In this document: piece after piece, positions 1 through 15,375 of the stretch | Numbering within the stretch: the stretch's first letter is position 1 | How the letters are laid out: every line of letters starts with the position of its first letter | Assembly: GCF_018687715.1 (NCBI RefSeq) | Contig: NC_056758.1 | Coordinates: 9,182,501-9,246,500 of the forward strand | DNA length: 64,000 bases | DNA from: Carya illinoinensis | Lineage: Eukaryota; Streptophyta; Magnoliopsida; Fagales; Juglandaceae | Reading direction: 5' to 3' | Translations under genes and position numbers: made by a program | The notes under the pieces: model-generated | Seen by the model: the letters and a program-made list of their open reading frames with translations, nothing else | What the model was told of the DNA's origin: nothing | Databases searched by the model: none

Positions 1-1084
1 GGCTCCCTGAGCCTGGTTTGTACAGCTCAGTACTTGGCTGCTTGGTTATGGTTTTTCAGCATCTCAAATTGATCCTTCTCTGTTTATATTGAATCGTGGT
101 GACTTAAAAATGTTTATGCTCATTTACGTTGATGATATTGTTGTCACCTCATCACAACCAAGTGCAATCGACTCCCTGATTAGTGCTTTGTCTCAAGCCT
201 TTCTTGTTAAAAATCTTGAATGTTTGTCATTCTTTCTTGGACTTGAAGTTGATTATTCAAATTCTGAACTTTTTTGTCTCAAAGAAAATATATCAAGGAT
301 TTACTGAGTAGGACAAATATGCTTCACTCAAAACCTGTGAACTCACCAATGGCGTCCTCTATTAAATTGTCTCAATATGACTCCCTTGAGTTTGAGGGTA
401 GTACACTATTTTGCAGTATTGTAGGAGGTTTACAGTACTTGTCTCTTACAAGACCTGACATAGCCTTTGCTGTCAATAAGGCTTGTCAGTTTATGCATTG
501 TCCAAAAGTCCCTCACTGGACTGTTGTAAAGAGAATCCTTCGGTACCTTAACGCCACTCTCAATTATGGCTTATTTTTAAGTCTCAAACTTGTGTTTCTC
601 TTCAAGTATACATGGATGCAAATTGGGCAGGGTGCCCTGATGATAGGCGCTCTACCGGCGACTTTGCTGTCTTCTTGGGCTCTCATCTCATTTCTTGGAG
701 CTCCAAGAAACAAAAGATTGTAGCACGTTCAAGTACAGAGGTAGAATACAAGGCACTTTTCTCCTCTGCAGTAGAGCTTATCTAGTTACAATACATGCTA
801 AAGGAATTGGGGATATCATTGTCCACAGCCCCTACACTTTGGTGCGACAACATAGGAGCTACATATCTTACCGCTAATCCTGTTTATCATTCAAGAACAA
901 AGCATATGAACATCGACTATCATTTTTTTCGGGATCGAGTTGCTACTCAAGCTCTAAAAGTTTATTTTTGCAGCTCTAAAGAACAACTTGTTGATGTGTT
1001 TACTAAGCCTTTAGTTTCTAATAAATTTTTTTGTTTTCATTCGAGTCTCAATGTAGTTGACACCCCACTGGACTCGAGGGGGCG
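1..1084 (+). pseudogene. Ty1/Copia polyprotein remnant (RT to RNase H)
   Basis: This is the 3' end of a Copia polyprotein, cut off by the window edge. The reverse-transcriptase catalytic box YVDD is visible at about 125-136, followed by the connection region and its conserved TRPDIAFAVN motif. RNase H follows, with NPVYHSRTKHMNIDYHF and the terminal VDVFTKPL. The reading frame changes at about 290, 600 and 800, so no intact protein can be made. A polypurine tract (GAGGGGGC, about 1076-1083) lies just after the last conserved block, which is the expected position before a 3' LTR. The family identity is secure, and the element is dead. Confidence 0.9.
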
Positions 1085-1275
1085 TATTAGCATATAAAAT
1101 TTCATGACTTTTTATCATTTATTTATTTTCGGTAAATAGCCTTAGAAAATTCTAGACTTAGGTTGGTTAGTGGTCCTCCGCTCTTGTAACAGTTTTTGAT
1201 TCCCTCTTGTACGTGTGTAAATACACTACTTCTCTCAATATGAATTAAAGAAGGAATTTATGAAAATCTGCCAGG
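1085..1275 (+). mobile_element. Probable 3' LTR of the Copia remnant
   Basis: The sequence directly after the polypurine tract starts TATTAGC, close to the usual TGTTAG start of Copia LTRs. It is T-rich with a TTTGATTCCCTC/TGTAAATACAC segment and ends near AAAATCTGCCA. With the 5' LTR outside the window, the 3' boundary is a guess. Confidence 0.45.
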
Positions 1276-1740
1276 CTTACAGAAGCCAACTCTATTCAAT
1301 TTATTAGTCGGTAGCATCATAATCTTATCATTGGAAAATAATTTTTACAAGCTTTGAATGGACATTTTGAAATAAAAATATATAACCTACTGGAACATCT
1401 CACTTTTTTTAGTAGATTGGGCTTGTATGCAGTGGGCTTGACCCATAAAAGGATTTGAAAACCAACAAACTCACAAATCCAGATCTAACCCATTAAAATA
1501 CTCTTAAAAAATTCTTCCATTTAAACATTCTCAACAAACAAATCCAAATCAACAAAAAGAGAACAAAATAGATTCAACAGAGAGGAGAAAACAAACCCAA
1601 ATTGGCTAGCGGCAGTTTATGTCGAAAGTGGTAATCCAAACATCTGGCGAGAGAACAATGACAATAGAGTCACGATATTGCAATGGTCCAGCAAGAGAAA
1701 ATGGCGGCAAAGGCACGATGCCGTGGCTAGGGTTTCCTCG

Positions 1741-1797
<57 letters not shown>
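1741..1797. repeat. Compound (TA)n(GA)n microsatellite
   Basis: An uninterrupted TA run of about 14 bases passes directly into about 44 bases of GA. Similar TA-to-GA transitions occur in the RPL8 intron. Short ORFs across it on both strands are repeat translations, not genes. Confidence 0.97.
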
Positions 1798-1802
<5 letters not shown>

Positions 1803-1884
1803 ATCGGTTTGAATTTAGGCGAGAGAGATGATGCACAACTGTAGTGCTAAAGACTAAAGGGTTTTGTTTTTTTATATATATAAC

Positions 1885-2035
1885 CTAAGTACCAGGTTTC
1901 ATAACCGGACCTAGACCAAATTGATCTAGATTTTGTAATGCAAGTTCTGGCCCGGATAAAATCCAGAACCAGAATCTAGTTATTCAGAGTCCGGATTGGG
2001 TCAGGAAATAATCCAGCCCAGATGAATAGTCCTAA
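1885..2035. mobile_element. Degraded CCGG-rich hAT-like repeat remnant
   Basis: The segment has the same vocabulary as the 40186-41651 element: GGCCCGGATAAAATCC, ATCCAGAACC and, at its right end, CCCAGATGAATAGTCCTA. Read in reverse, that end resembles the hAT terminus TAAGACTGTTCATCCGGG. I could not find matching target duplications, so this is a related fragment or an old MITE. Confidence 0.4.
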
Positions 2036-2990
2036 GACCTATATCTAGATTACTCTCTATCAGTTTCCACCAACACATCGCATCACCATTTTTTGGCTCG
2101 GAACCGGCTTCTTCCAACCTCTAACCGCCTCCTCTCCATCCCTATGTCTTTTTCTTCTACTTTTGCCTGTTTTTATGCTTGGTTTGAAAGGACTTTTGGA
2201 GCTTCTATCTGCCGCGTTCCGCTGCTGTCCACCACAGCCTCGTGCAGTACATAAACATCACCTCCACCAATTAAATCCAATTTTGAAAAGCACGCCTTAC
2301 GAGGCACACATTTTTCCCACACGCCACAGAGCTCCTGCGCTTGGTTTGATGTTTAACAATTAAAGCGAGATCGTATAGATACACTTCATTGTCCTAAAAA
2401 TTCCTGAGCAGTGATAATTCCTCTCTTTTGTTCAAATTGGTTTACGGTGCAACAACAGTAGCTTCAACCAAGATAGTACAGAGTGCACTTTAAGAGAATC
2501 CGATTCTGAATTGTGCTAAAAATACCCAGATGGGAATATTTTCATGGCTTCTTGTCGAGAAATATGAGACCAACATAATCTAACCACTCCACATTTATTT
2601 TTCATTGCTAGCTCTGTACTAACTTGTGGTATTTGTTGTGGTTCCCACACTCATCATATATGCTATCCTAAATTAATGTTTATCTTGTTTAAAAAAAAAA
2701 AACAGATTGGGAAAGCAAGTTCCATACAGAAATTTTAATTATCAGCATCAGTGAGGGACTGAGATCCCAGTTCAGCGGAAATAGACGGAGCTTCTTTGGA
2801 ATCATTTCAACAAGTGCAAAAACCAAACACCATAAATTAAAGACTCGGACAAAACAAACAAAATTGCAGAAACAGAATTCACCAACTAGTATCAGATAAT
2901 TGATCTATGAATGGAAGATGCAAAAAGATCTCAAAATCAACACCACTAAAATGTGATACTCCTTCAAGTACTCTAATCAGACAAACTTTT

Positions 2991-6417
<3,427 letters not shown>

Positions 6418-6878
6418 TGTAATGCTCCAATAGAAGACCTAAATTACATGACCTATACTCCAAAATGGATAGTCAATGATTTAATTAAAGCTCCATTAGA
6501 ATGTTATAAAGAGCAAGAACTTCTATTTTCTAAGCAATGTGGGATCTCATACACCACTTACCATTATCCTCATCATATGGGGTATCACAATCTCTCATTC
6601 TTAAGTTTCTGACAAGCCAGTCTATCATAGGAGGCACAGCTTAGTCCATCGTAGATGGCACTGCTCAAGTCCCACATTTCTAGTTGGGATGACCTTTGAT
6701 ACCATTTGTAACACCCCAATGGAAGATCCAAAACATATGACCTATACTTCAAAACAACTAATCAATTATACAATTATAGCTAATTAAAACCTTATAAAGA
6801 GTAAAAAATTCTCCTTCCTAAATAATGTAGGATTCAATATTACCACCTACTATTATCCTTATCATATAAGGTATCACA
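6418..6878 (-). mobile_element. TRIM-1, terminal-repeat retrotransposon in miniature
   Basis: Two direct repeats of exactly 172 bp (6418-6589 and 6707-6878) flank a 117-bp internal segment with no coding capacity. Read on the minus strand, each repeat starts TGTGATACC and ends TTACA in the better copy (T..CA, as in LTRs). Two bases inside the upstream LTR is TGGTATCAAAGG (6693-6704), a primer-binding site for initiator-type tRNA-Met. A purine run (AAGAATGAGAGA, about 6591-6603) precedes the other LTR. This LTR-PBS-PPT-LTR layout with no ORF defines a TRIM. No target duplication is visible, and the two LTRs are clearly diverged, so the insertion is old. Confidence 0.85.
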
Positions 6879-6974
6879 ATATATTCATATTGCTAAATTT
6901 CATAATCAAATAGATATGGAATCAAAATTAGCAAAGCGAGACCCAAAAAAAATAATATTTACAATCTTATCTAT

Positions 6975-7015
<41 letters not shown>

Positions 7016-8520
7016 TGAGTGTGCGAAAGTGTATTCTAAATACCCTATTATTGGACTAAAATGCTAAAATGTGAATAGAAATCATAGGAATTAATGTGTA
7101 TTCTTTAATTGAATTTCTATTTACGTTGGTATACTCCTAAACAATTTTTTTTTTATGTTTAATTTTAGAATTTATAAAAGAGCAAGTCAAGCCCAGTCAA
7201 ATTCAAAGGAGGACATTCATGGGGTTTGAGAGCAATTTGGAAGAAAAGAAAAAGAAAAAAATCACAATTAGAAACCACAAGAAGTCCAGGTCTGAAATTC
7301 GCTAGGAGACAGTCTGGACATATTTTAGTCTTTTGACTTTATCTTTTTACTCACATATCGAATTGATGCGATTCTTGATGCATTGGAAATCTATCTTAAA
7401 GGGCTATAACTTTGTCTCTAATAAGGATTTTCAAATTTGAACTCCTGAAAACTGTACGTGGCTGACAAGATAAGTCCTAAAATTTAGACGATTTTTTTAT
7501 GCAAAAATTAAGAGGACATTAGGGTTTCTTTCCTACCCCATATAAGTATATCATTAGCACGAAATGGAGGGGAGGAAGAGGCACAAGAGGCAGATCTGAA
7601 TAGAGGAGAAAATCACTTCCATGGCCACCGTTCGCTTTAGTTTTCTCTGAAGATTTTTGTTGTCCATTATATTTATGGGTAACTAAATTCTCAAGTAGGG
7701 TTAGGGATGAACTTGCACATTAGATGGTATTTCTAATTTATTGTTAATTCATGTATTTGATTTTCTATTACTAAAACTCTTTTGTTTTATTATTCTCAAT
7801 TCATCGTTAATGTTTTCTTCTCCAAATAATCATAGAATTTATTGTGTTTATGGATTCAGTCATGCTTTTTCTATTGAATAGATTAGTTCTTTAATTATGT
7901 TTGGATCAATTATTTATCTATATTGATTTAGTTTTTTGCTGCAATATCTCTTCCTGAATATATTGTCGTCATTGGATTTTATCAATAGAGGTAGTAATTC
8001 ACGTTTTTTAAAAGTGGTGAATATTTACCGGATTTGTGCAAGGGATTCCCAACTCTCTATTGTTCGTCAAATTTGAGTACTTTTTCCGTTAATCACTTTG
8101 CTTCACTTTAATTTACATTTAAAATTAATCTTTGTTCTCTATTACTTATTTAATATTTTTCTTTAATTTTTTTTGTTCCTCTTGCTATTCTTTTAATTTG
8201 TCTCCCTGTGGAGTCGACAACCTAAAGCTGTGCTACAACTACCGCGTTATTCTTTAGGCGTAATCAGAGAGAGAGAGAGAGAGAATCTGGGCCTTCTTGG
8301 GCTTTTCAGATATTGGAGAGAGCGATGACGATGGGGGTTGACGATTTGAGAGAAAGAGAGGGAGGGAGAACCAAGAAATGCAAGAGAGACAGTTGACAAT
8401 TTTCACTAGCTAGAGGGAGAAGAGAGAAATGGCTCAGAGATTAGAGAGTTTGACAGAGAAATGGCACTAGAGAAATGAAAAAAATGGGAGGGGGCTCTGG
8501 GATTAGACCTTTAGTCCTAA
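6879..8520. other. Intergenic, AT-rich with GA microsatellites
   Basis: It holds an AG repeat at 6977-7012 and a short GA run near 8266-8284. The 7200-8230 stretch has the even T/A-rich texture of a decayed non-coding repeat. No gene was recognised. Confidence 0.4.
6977..7012. repeat. (AG)18 microsatellite
   Basis: A perfect AG run, one of several GA/CT tracts in the window. Confidence 0.97.
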
Positions 8521-8524
8521 CCGA

Positions 8525-8565
8525 AAATGACGTTGTTTGGTATATTAAACCAAACAACGTCATTT
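8525..8565. repeat. Perfect 17-bp stem inverted repeat
   Basis: AAATGACGTTGTTTGGT (8525-8541) is followed after a 7-base loop by its exact complement (8549-8565). A partial echo, AAATGACATTGTTTTAT, follows at about 8595. It is probably the core of a small fold-back MITE. Confidence 0.8.
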
Positions 8566-8569
8566 CAAT

Positions 8570-11500
8570 TTTTTTTTAAAAAAATTGTTATAAAATGACA
8601 TTGTTTTATATAATAATAAAATAAAAATTATATATATTATATTGTTTGGTTCACCGATTTGAATAATATTCAAACTGGAACGAAAGCGATCAACATTAGT
8701 TTCTCCATTGATTTCTACCGGTTTCGAAATCCAGTGGCCGGTTCAATTGGTGATGGTTGGTTTCATTGGTTATTGTTCACCCTAGTTGAGTCCTTAATAG
8801 ACCACGTAGGACCTTTTTATGAGCAATATTTCAAAAAATTAACAAAAAAACTATAAAAAGTGTGGGTGGATAATCCATAAATGTCCCATTACAACAAATA
8901 CAATGCATAAAAATATGTGAAGGAAAAAATGGATAGTAATATTAAAAATATGGTTCGAACTCATATTCTCAATCCTATGGAGGAAATGTTCGTTATAAAA
9001 GATAGTATCCCCCACGCTTTTACTAAAAGTTGCAACAAATGATGTATCAGATTTGAAGCATACCAAGCTCTCATTCTCCATTTTCTGAAAATGAAAGCAA
9101 AAAGCAAACACTTCCCTTCGACAAAAGAGAGAACAACGAACTGTCCTTTGAAAGAAGACACAAGTCACACAAGTGGATACATATGGACCCCAATTTCATA
9201 TTAGAATAGCAATTCAACGATGAAGGGTGATGGATTAACGGATGTCCAGATTAGAGGAGGGGCAAATGGCGGATGCAAGTGGTTGAACAAATGATGACAG
9301 ATATAAAGTTTTAGCATCCATGCAAAAAATGAGAGGGAAATGGAGGAAAATATGAGATAATAATTGGAAAATAGACTAGAGAGTACATAGATGAGGCTAT
9401 AAACCAAAAAGTTGTAATTGACCCTACTTCTGCTGACTAGTTTGAGGTAGTCGTCCTCTAAGAACAAGAACAAGAACGAGAGAGAGTGACAAGAAATAAA
9501 TTGTATAAAATTTCAGAGTTGGCTTATTTCCCAACTCGTGGTGTATTTATATGTTTTCAAAACAACTATGTTTTTTGTACACTTATTACAATTATGTGTC
9601 AGAAAACGATGCCAATTTGAGCATAGGATTGTGTACCCTCTGCCATGGCTCCTAACAAATGATACCAATTGTAATGGACCTTGCTGCTACTGTGCTTCTG
9701 CTGACTGGTTCGAGGTAGTCACCCTCCAAGAACAAGAACAAGAACTAGAGAGAGAGAGGAAGTAAGTTGTATGAAATTCTAGAGTTGGCTTCTTTCTTAG
9801 CTCGTGGTGTATTTTTATGTGTTCAAAACGACTTCATTTCTTAACCATTTACTTATTACAATTCTATATAAAAAAACAACACCGTTCTACTAATCTTCCT
9901 TGACTTGCACAAAAATGACATCACTTTGTTTAATAGAAAGACAATGTATCACTCTAACTTCAACTAACTAAAATGTCATCTTCAACCTTCTCCTACGCAT
10001 AGCTTGTTTCCCATTCCTTCACACAGCCCACACCTTAAACAATCATATGCTAATCTAATCTACTTTAGCTCCCTTTCTCAGCTTATAACAAAAACAGGTA
10101 AATTGGATCTAGAAACTGCAACACTGCAACATGGTGGAGCGTGGCACCCATGCATGCCAATGGAAGTGCATGGTGCCCATATGCTAATGGTTTTCAATCG
10201 TTTATGACTTGCCGCAGTTGATGGGAGAATGACTATTCTGGTGGTAATGGAGGTGTGGTGTTTTGACTTTTGATGGTTAGAAAATTGTAAATCTATCCAC
10301 ATTTAAGAAAAATAGGAAAAAACAAGAAAACAAAGAGAAAAATGAGGAAAATGAGCACGTAGGAGATGAGAATGAGAGTAGGAGAAGATTAAAAATCTAA
10401 CGTAGCACGTTAAGCCAAGTCAATTTGTGAGTTTATTTTTATGAAATTTTTTTGTGGCTAAAATATTTATCTTGCAAGTATCATGCATCGCCCACATGGG
10501 ACCCTTCTTTGTGCGTCTGTTGAACAATTAATTAACTTAAGCATGAATCTCAGACAACTGAACCTTCCAGATTATACAATATGAATATTCAAACATGAAG
10601 TTGCAACACTTTGGAATTGATTAATTGGGTCCCCACTCCTATCTATCCCTTCCTAGGGATATGCGTTCAGCTGAAACGCTATATGAACCTATTTTACGCA
10701 CATCAACTTCAAGATTTTAACCATCTCGTCTTCACTCTTAATTTAAAAAGTTCAGTGCAAATTTTAGTGAAAATGAATTAGGTATTGAAAACTGTGGGCA
10801 GGGTTTCGGCAGACAACATATACAGTGGTTGAACTAAATCAGAACAGCGGCTGGAAGCAGTTCTAGCGTCAATGCTGGACCAAGTTCAGCCAAGACAAAC
10901 ATCTCTGTTAGGAAGATGGGAGCCTATTCCATCATGCAATACCATAGGATCAGCCTAATGCTAATCTGTCTTAGCTGCTCACCGTTTGCATCCATACACG
11001 CTGGGCTTAGTTTTAACACATCATTGACATCTATCTATATAGATATTCAATTGGGTTGAACTCAGAGTTGACACAAATTATTTAACTCAGAATTTCCTCC
11101 CATCATTGACATTTATGCAGACGATTTAGATGCACATAATATTATATTTTAGGCCTGTCAAATAATTAAGAAAAACATTACTCATAATCATTTCATAATT
11201 TTATGATTTGGCATCAAGTGATTGTTAGATAAATGAAAAGTAACAATGATTTTTTTCACAGGGAGCCGTTCATTTTAATCTCTAGGATTTCTATATATTC
11301 TGCCCTTTCTCACAGGGATTAAAGTTTCATTACCAAGCCGGTAGAACCCACTGATCATGTTGATTTCAGAGCCACAAAGGAAAGCTAATTATCTTCAGAT
11401 TCGAGCTAAAAAGTGTGAATTCTCCACCTTGAGATGATGATATACTTGTTATATCTTAGTTGGGATCCGAGAGCCAGGCTGCTATGTGCTTTTAGGATCA

Positions 11501-11640
11501 AATTTCCTAGATTTCAACCTAAAAACAAATGTGTATAACTCTGAAACTGTTATTGGGTCAATAGCTTTTGGAGGTGGCAGCTTGATCTTGAATATCAATA
11601 ACTGTGAAACAAACAACTGGGATCAAGGTTGAAGTACAAA
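8570..11640. other. Intergenic, no gene recognised
   Basis: Apart from the direct repeat pair at 9.4-9.9 kb, I see only AT-rich sequence with short unsupported ORFs on both strands. A fragment at about 10420-10460 (CAATTTGTGAGTTTATTTTTATG) matches one arm of the MITE family at 18.7-18.84 kb. Confidence 0.4.
9427..9883 (+). repeat. Direct repeat pair, about 187 bp each
   Basis: Copy 1 (9427-9612) and copy 2 (9695-9883) lie in the same orientation, 268 bp apart start to start. Both begin CTTCTGCTGACT, then share AAGAACAAGAACAAGAAC, a GA tract, GAGTTGGCTT, CTCGTGGTGTATTT and a TTACAATT end. The copies are diverged, and no PBS was seen between them. It could be an old tandem duplication or a decayed small LTR pair. 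Confidence 0.7.
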
Positions 11641-11950
11641 GTGCCATCACAACATTTACAGCATAACTTCCAATCTTGGCTACTCGATGAACACAACACC
11701 AAGTTTGCTTTCCAATCCAAATTTACTTTCTGGATTCAGTTCAACAATGGCGCACGGCACCAATAAAATAAAACTAGATCACTGGATATTAACTTCAAGG
11801 CTTTTTGCAAAGTTGACAGCGAGGCTCTCAGACAGCTCTGATCCAGTGCCATTCGTTCCCATGAGTCCTTGCCCATGATCACCTGATGGGAGAACCAAAC
11901 CACCTCGCAAAGCAAGCCAACGGGCAGACGAACAAGGACAACCTACAAAG

Positions 11951-12121
11951 TTAGATATTTGAAGCACTCAAGGCCATTACCTTGCACTGTTCATTCATGG
12001 CCAAAAGTTGTGCTTCTTTCTTGTCCAGAAGAGCACTCAACTTCACGTTCTCTTCCATAAGTTTCTGAACTTCCACCTCTTTCTGCATCTTCTCACCCTC
12101 TAACTGTGTTGTCTTTGCAAC
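11951..12121 (-). CDS. Plant coiled-coil protein, last coding exon
   Basis: The exon encodes 56 residues and a TAA stop: a charged helical segment (KTTQLEGEKMQKEVEVQK, then LMEENVKLSALLDKKEAQLL), ending MALSASNI. Heptad-like spacing of leucines continues the coiled coil of the upstream exon. I place the acceptor at GCTAG|TTTGC because it keeps the frame open with a donor at 13296/13295. The stronger-looking CAG six bases upstream would put a TAG stop in this frame. The function of the family is not recognised. The end of the transcript is probably at 11.6-11.9 kb. Confidence 0.7.
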   Translation of the reverse strand, partial: VAKTTQLEGEKMQKEVEVQKLMEENVKLSALLDKKEAQLLAMNEQCKVMALSASNI

Positions 12122-12599
12122 TAGCCTGCATCAAAGCAACATCAGTAACAAAGCCACAAAAAAAAAAAAAAAAAAAGATTTATAACTAGGATATGAACTT
12201 TCTTCAACTGGAAGTAATTGGAACTTGAATCAACTACACGGTGATTACTAGTGATAATCCAGATCTGTGTTAAGCATTCTTATAACCTTATTCCCTTTCT
12301 TGAAACTTCTTTAAGTTCTAAAAGAGCCTGTCAACATTAGCAAAACTTTTAATCCGACAGACAACCAAAGCATGAGATAGCAACCTGTCCACCTATGGTG
12401 TTATCACCGCAAGAAAGCCATTGTATTACATGAGTATACTTTCCAATGCACTCAAACAAAGAGAAAATAAGGGTACAAAGTTATCTCCTGTTGAACATAT
12501 TCAAACAAAGTGAACTATATTGATTCAGAAATAATGTACTACTTGCTAATAGAGAAAGCAACAGAAACATGCACCAGCAAACATTTTACGTTGAGTCGT

Positions 12600-12633
12600 G
12601 CTACACCCTTGCTACACCCACCAAGGGTGTAGC
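12600..12633. repeat. 12-bp hairpin in the last intron of the coiled-coil gene
   Basis: GCTACACCCTTG (12600-12611) and CAAGGGTGTAGC (12622-12633) are exact complements with a 10-base loop that itself repeats CTACACCC. Probably a MITE end; no matching far terminus was found. Confidence 0.7.
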
Positions 12634-13296
12634 CCGATGAATTATCCCAAAAAGGCTAAATGCCTTTTTCTTTTCCATACATTTTTTTTTTTTATATCCT
12701 AAAACAATTAAAAAAAAATCACAACATCATTAAGAAACACTTAATCACTAAGTAAAAAAAAAAAAAAAGTGTCGGCAGAATTCATTGGGACATATTCTCG
12801 GTAAAATAATGGGTATCAGAGAGGGTTTTTTTTTTTTTTAATCAGTGTGCTAGTATGATATCTAACTGATCATTTAACTGAAGAAACCAGCTTATACATT
12901 CTTTTCATTTCATTACCCACCAAGTAGGTCCATAAGTTCTAAAATCTAGGTGCTAAAGCAAAATCTTAATGGCAAAAGCATAATCAATTGTGCAAATCAG
13001 CCACTTAATAGGCTACCAATAACTTCTATGATCAATGACCTTCAGAGCCAAGAAATAGGTTTCATTACCTTAACATGGTAAAGCACCAGTATACAAAAAT
13101 TACACAACAAAGAGGATGTGAGCACCAACAAAATAAAGTACAGAAATACAAAAAGAAGTAACAAAGCATTTGCAGAAACAACCAAAATGTACGAAGCAAA
13201 CTCTGGAAAATCAAGAAAAGTACAATCAAAGCATTTTTATATGTTGGAAGTATTAGACACATAGCAATCTTTTTTTTAATGTTCTATCAAGCATAC

Positions 13297-14160
13297 TAAC
13301 CGTTCAAACAGCCTCTCAATAGTTTGAAACTGCTTCTCCGATGAAAGAAGTGTTTCTCTTACAGTGATGAGACTGCTAACATATGATTTCAGAGACTCAA
13401 AGTCCCGCTTAACACGACAAAGCTCCTGTTCATTTTCTGCAGCTCGCTGCCTTTGTCTAGATGTTTCTTCAACCAAATCCTCAACCCGCTGCCGCATTTC
13501 ATTCAGTATGCTGTTTGTACCCAGAGCAAAGTGTTCCATCTCCTCTAACTTTAAAGACATGTTCTCAATTTGGACTGACTTCTTTTTAATTTCTTCCTGG
13601 CCTGAAGTTACCTTATCCTTCTCAATTGCAGTTTCAGATTCTGCTATTATAACCCTTTTAACAAGAGCCTCCATCACATCTGTAACCATCTGCACAGACT
13701 TTAGCATTTCACCAGTATAAGCAGCATCTTTTGCATCCAGCGAGCCATGTTGCCTGCTAATTCCCACCCATGCTTCTTCTTCTGGACCATTGTATGGAGA
13801 AAGATCAATATTCTTAGACCAACCAGCCAAGGGTGTACCATTTTTGTCAACGAAACCTGCCCCTTCTAATCGTTCAATGCCACACGATGAATGGGCTAAA
13901 TGTGGAATAGCCATGATTCGAGCCTTCGATTTCAAATAGGTTAACAATGTTGCCGTAGTTTTAACTCTTCGCCAAAGAACCTCCAACTCCTGCTTTGTAT
14001 CTTCCTCAGACCCCTGTAAACAAGCCTTCACCTCCATTAGTTTTGCTTGCAAGATATCCACTCGGGACTGGCTTTGTTCCATCTCCTGCTTCCAAAGTTC
14101 ATGTGTTTGGCTTAGCTGAAACTTCAAAGTTGACAAGTCAACATCATTCTCTGCTGCCAT
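13297..14160 (-). CDS. Plant coiled-coil protein, main coding exon
   Basis: The exon encodes 288 residues from MAAENDVDLSTLKFQL and has no break. Three coiled-coil stretches can be seen: residues about 8-70; about 155-225, rich in E, K and Q; and 230-288 (VEDLVEETSRQRQRAAENEQ onward). Between the first two is a non-helical part with AGFVDKNGTPLAGWSKNIDL and NGPEEEAWVGISRQHG, which looks like a conserved plant-specific motif. With the last exon the protein is 344 residues. There is no signal peptide or membrane segment. The start codon lies three bases after an intron acceptor (CAG|GGGATG), so the first exon is untranslated. I cannot assign a function; it resembles uncharacterised plant coiled-coil proteins. 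Confidence 0.85.
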
Positions 14161-14309
14161 CCCCTGTTTAAAGTTATGCATAAATGAATACGAGAACTTC
14201 TATAACAGACTGCAAGAAGGATTTCATGGTATACTCGCAAAATAATAGTAGTAAGAATAATAATGCACAATATGAAGCTCCATCACAGTTGCATGCAACA
14301 TGCCATCCA

Positions 14310-14626
14310 GCCCAAACCCACTAAGGGTGTTTAAGATATTTTATTGGGTTTTGAGAAATGAGAGAGAAACAAATTTAATGAAATATTATAAAGTTAAAAA
14401 ATTGTTTGAATATAATTTTTTAATATTATTTATATTTTGAAATTTGAAAATGTAGTATTTTTTTGTGTTTTGTTTGGGAGTTTGAGAAAGTTGTAATGAT
14501 TAGGTAATGACTAGATGAAAAAGTTGAATTTGAAATTAAAAAGTCTTTTTTGTTTGAGTGATGTTTGGGAAGGACATATCTGAGAATATTTAAGAACAAC
14601 TGTGTTGCCAAATGGGCCCTAATTGA
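14310..14626. mobile_element. MITE-like AT-rich insertion in the 5'UTR intron
   Basis: The segment is of the same type as other AT-rich repeats in the window: long T/A runs with GAAAATTTGAAA-like words and a GTTGCCAAATGGGCCC end. It lies inside the 5'UTR intron of the coiled-coil gene. The boundaries and superfamily are uncertain. Confidence 0.35.
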
Positions 14627-15204
14627 AGCAGAAAAAAGGTCCTAATATGTTCAATACTACACATCAAAGTTTCCCTCTTGCAAATAAAGGCATATATTTT
14701 TTTTTTCTTTTCTTGGTCTTGGTAGTATGCTCCCTCTAGGCCTAAGGTCCATCCTTGGGTGCAGACAATTTGTTGGTCCATCATATTGGGGTAATTCACC
14801 CTTGAATTACCCGAGGTGCACTTATAGGAAACTCCTTGCTGAGGGCCTTTGCACTCAGGGATTAGTTGGGACTTTGCTCCAGACACCCAATGCCAACTAA
14901 AAAAAAATATTTTACCATGGATGAATAAATCATGTGAAATTTTGCACTTATCCACTGAACACCTGCAGCCGCTTTAAGCAAACAATTCGTAACTCTTACA
15001 TGCGACATTACAAAAACATTATCTACATATTTGTGATGCTTATAAGCTTCAAAATGACAGTATTCTGTGCCTTACTTATGAAAGTAATATAACTGTAACT
15101 AACACTTTTCTCTGCATACGGATAAAAACAACACCTCAATAACAAATATGGGCAGAAGGGGAAAAACGTTATAATCACACACAATGGCTGAAGAAACTGG
15201 TGAC

Positions 15205-15339
15205 AATTAATACATGCCGCTTTAACCAGGGATTTAACCGATTCCGTGTAGGGAAACTTCCAAAGGTGCGGTGCAAGGGAGAGGTTTACTCTGCAGAGGT
15301 TGATCCGAAGGACCCTGCCTTAGAGAGGTTCCCCGACAT

Positions 15340-15374
<35 letters not shown>

Positions 15375-15375
15375 T
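15205..15375. repeat. Repeat remnant and TA microsatellite in the intron
   Basis: A GC-richer patch (about 15240-15330, GGTGCGGTGCAAGGGAGAGG and TTGATCCGAAGGACCCTGCC) stands out from the intron and reads like a decayed LTR fragment. It is followed by a TA run (15343-15371). No coding frame was seen. Confidence 0.35.

Larger units (their letters stand above)
1276..2700. other. Intergenic, no gene recognised
   Basis: It contains a TA/GA microsatellite (1741-1797) and a degraded CCGG-rich repeat (about 1885-2030). The repeat's GGCCCGGATAAAATCC core resembles the subterminal part of the hAT element at 40186-41651. No credible coding sequence was seen on either strand. Confidence 0.5.

Noticed and set aside
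1606..1836. ORFs on both strands across 1606-1836
   Set aside because: They translate the TA/GA microsatellite (SLSLSL and RERERE).
13364..13720. A 118-codon plus-strand ORF
   Set aside because: It is the antisense shadow of the coiled-coil exon.
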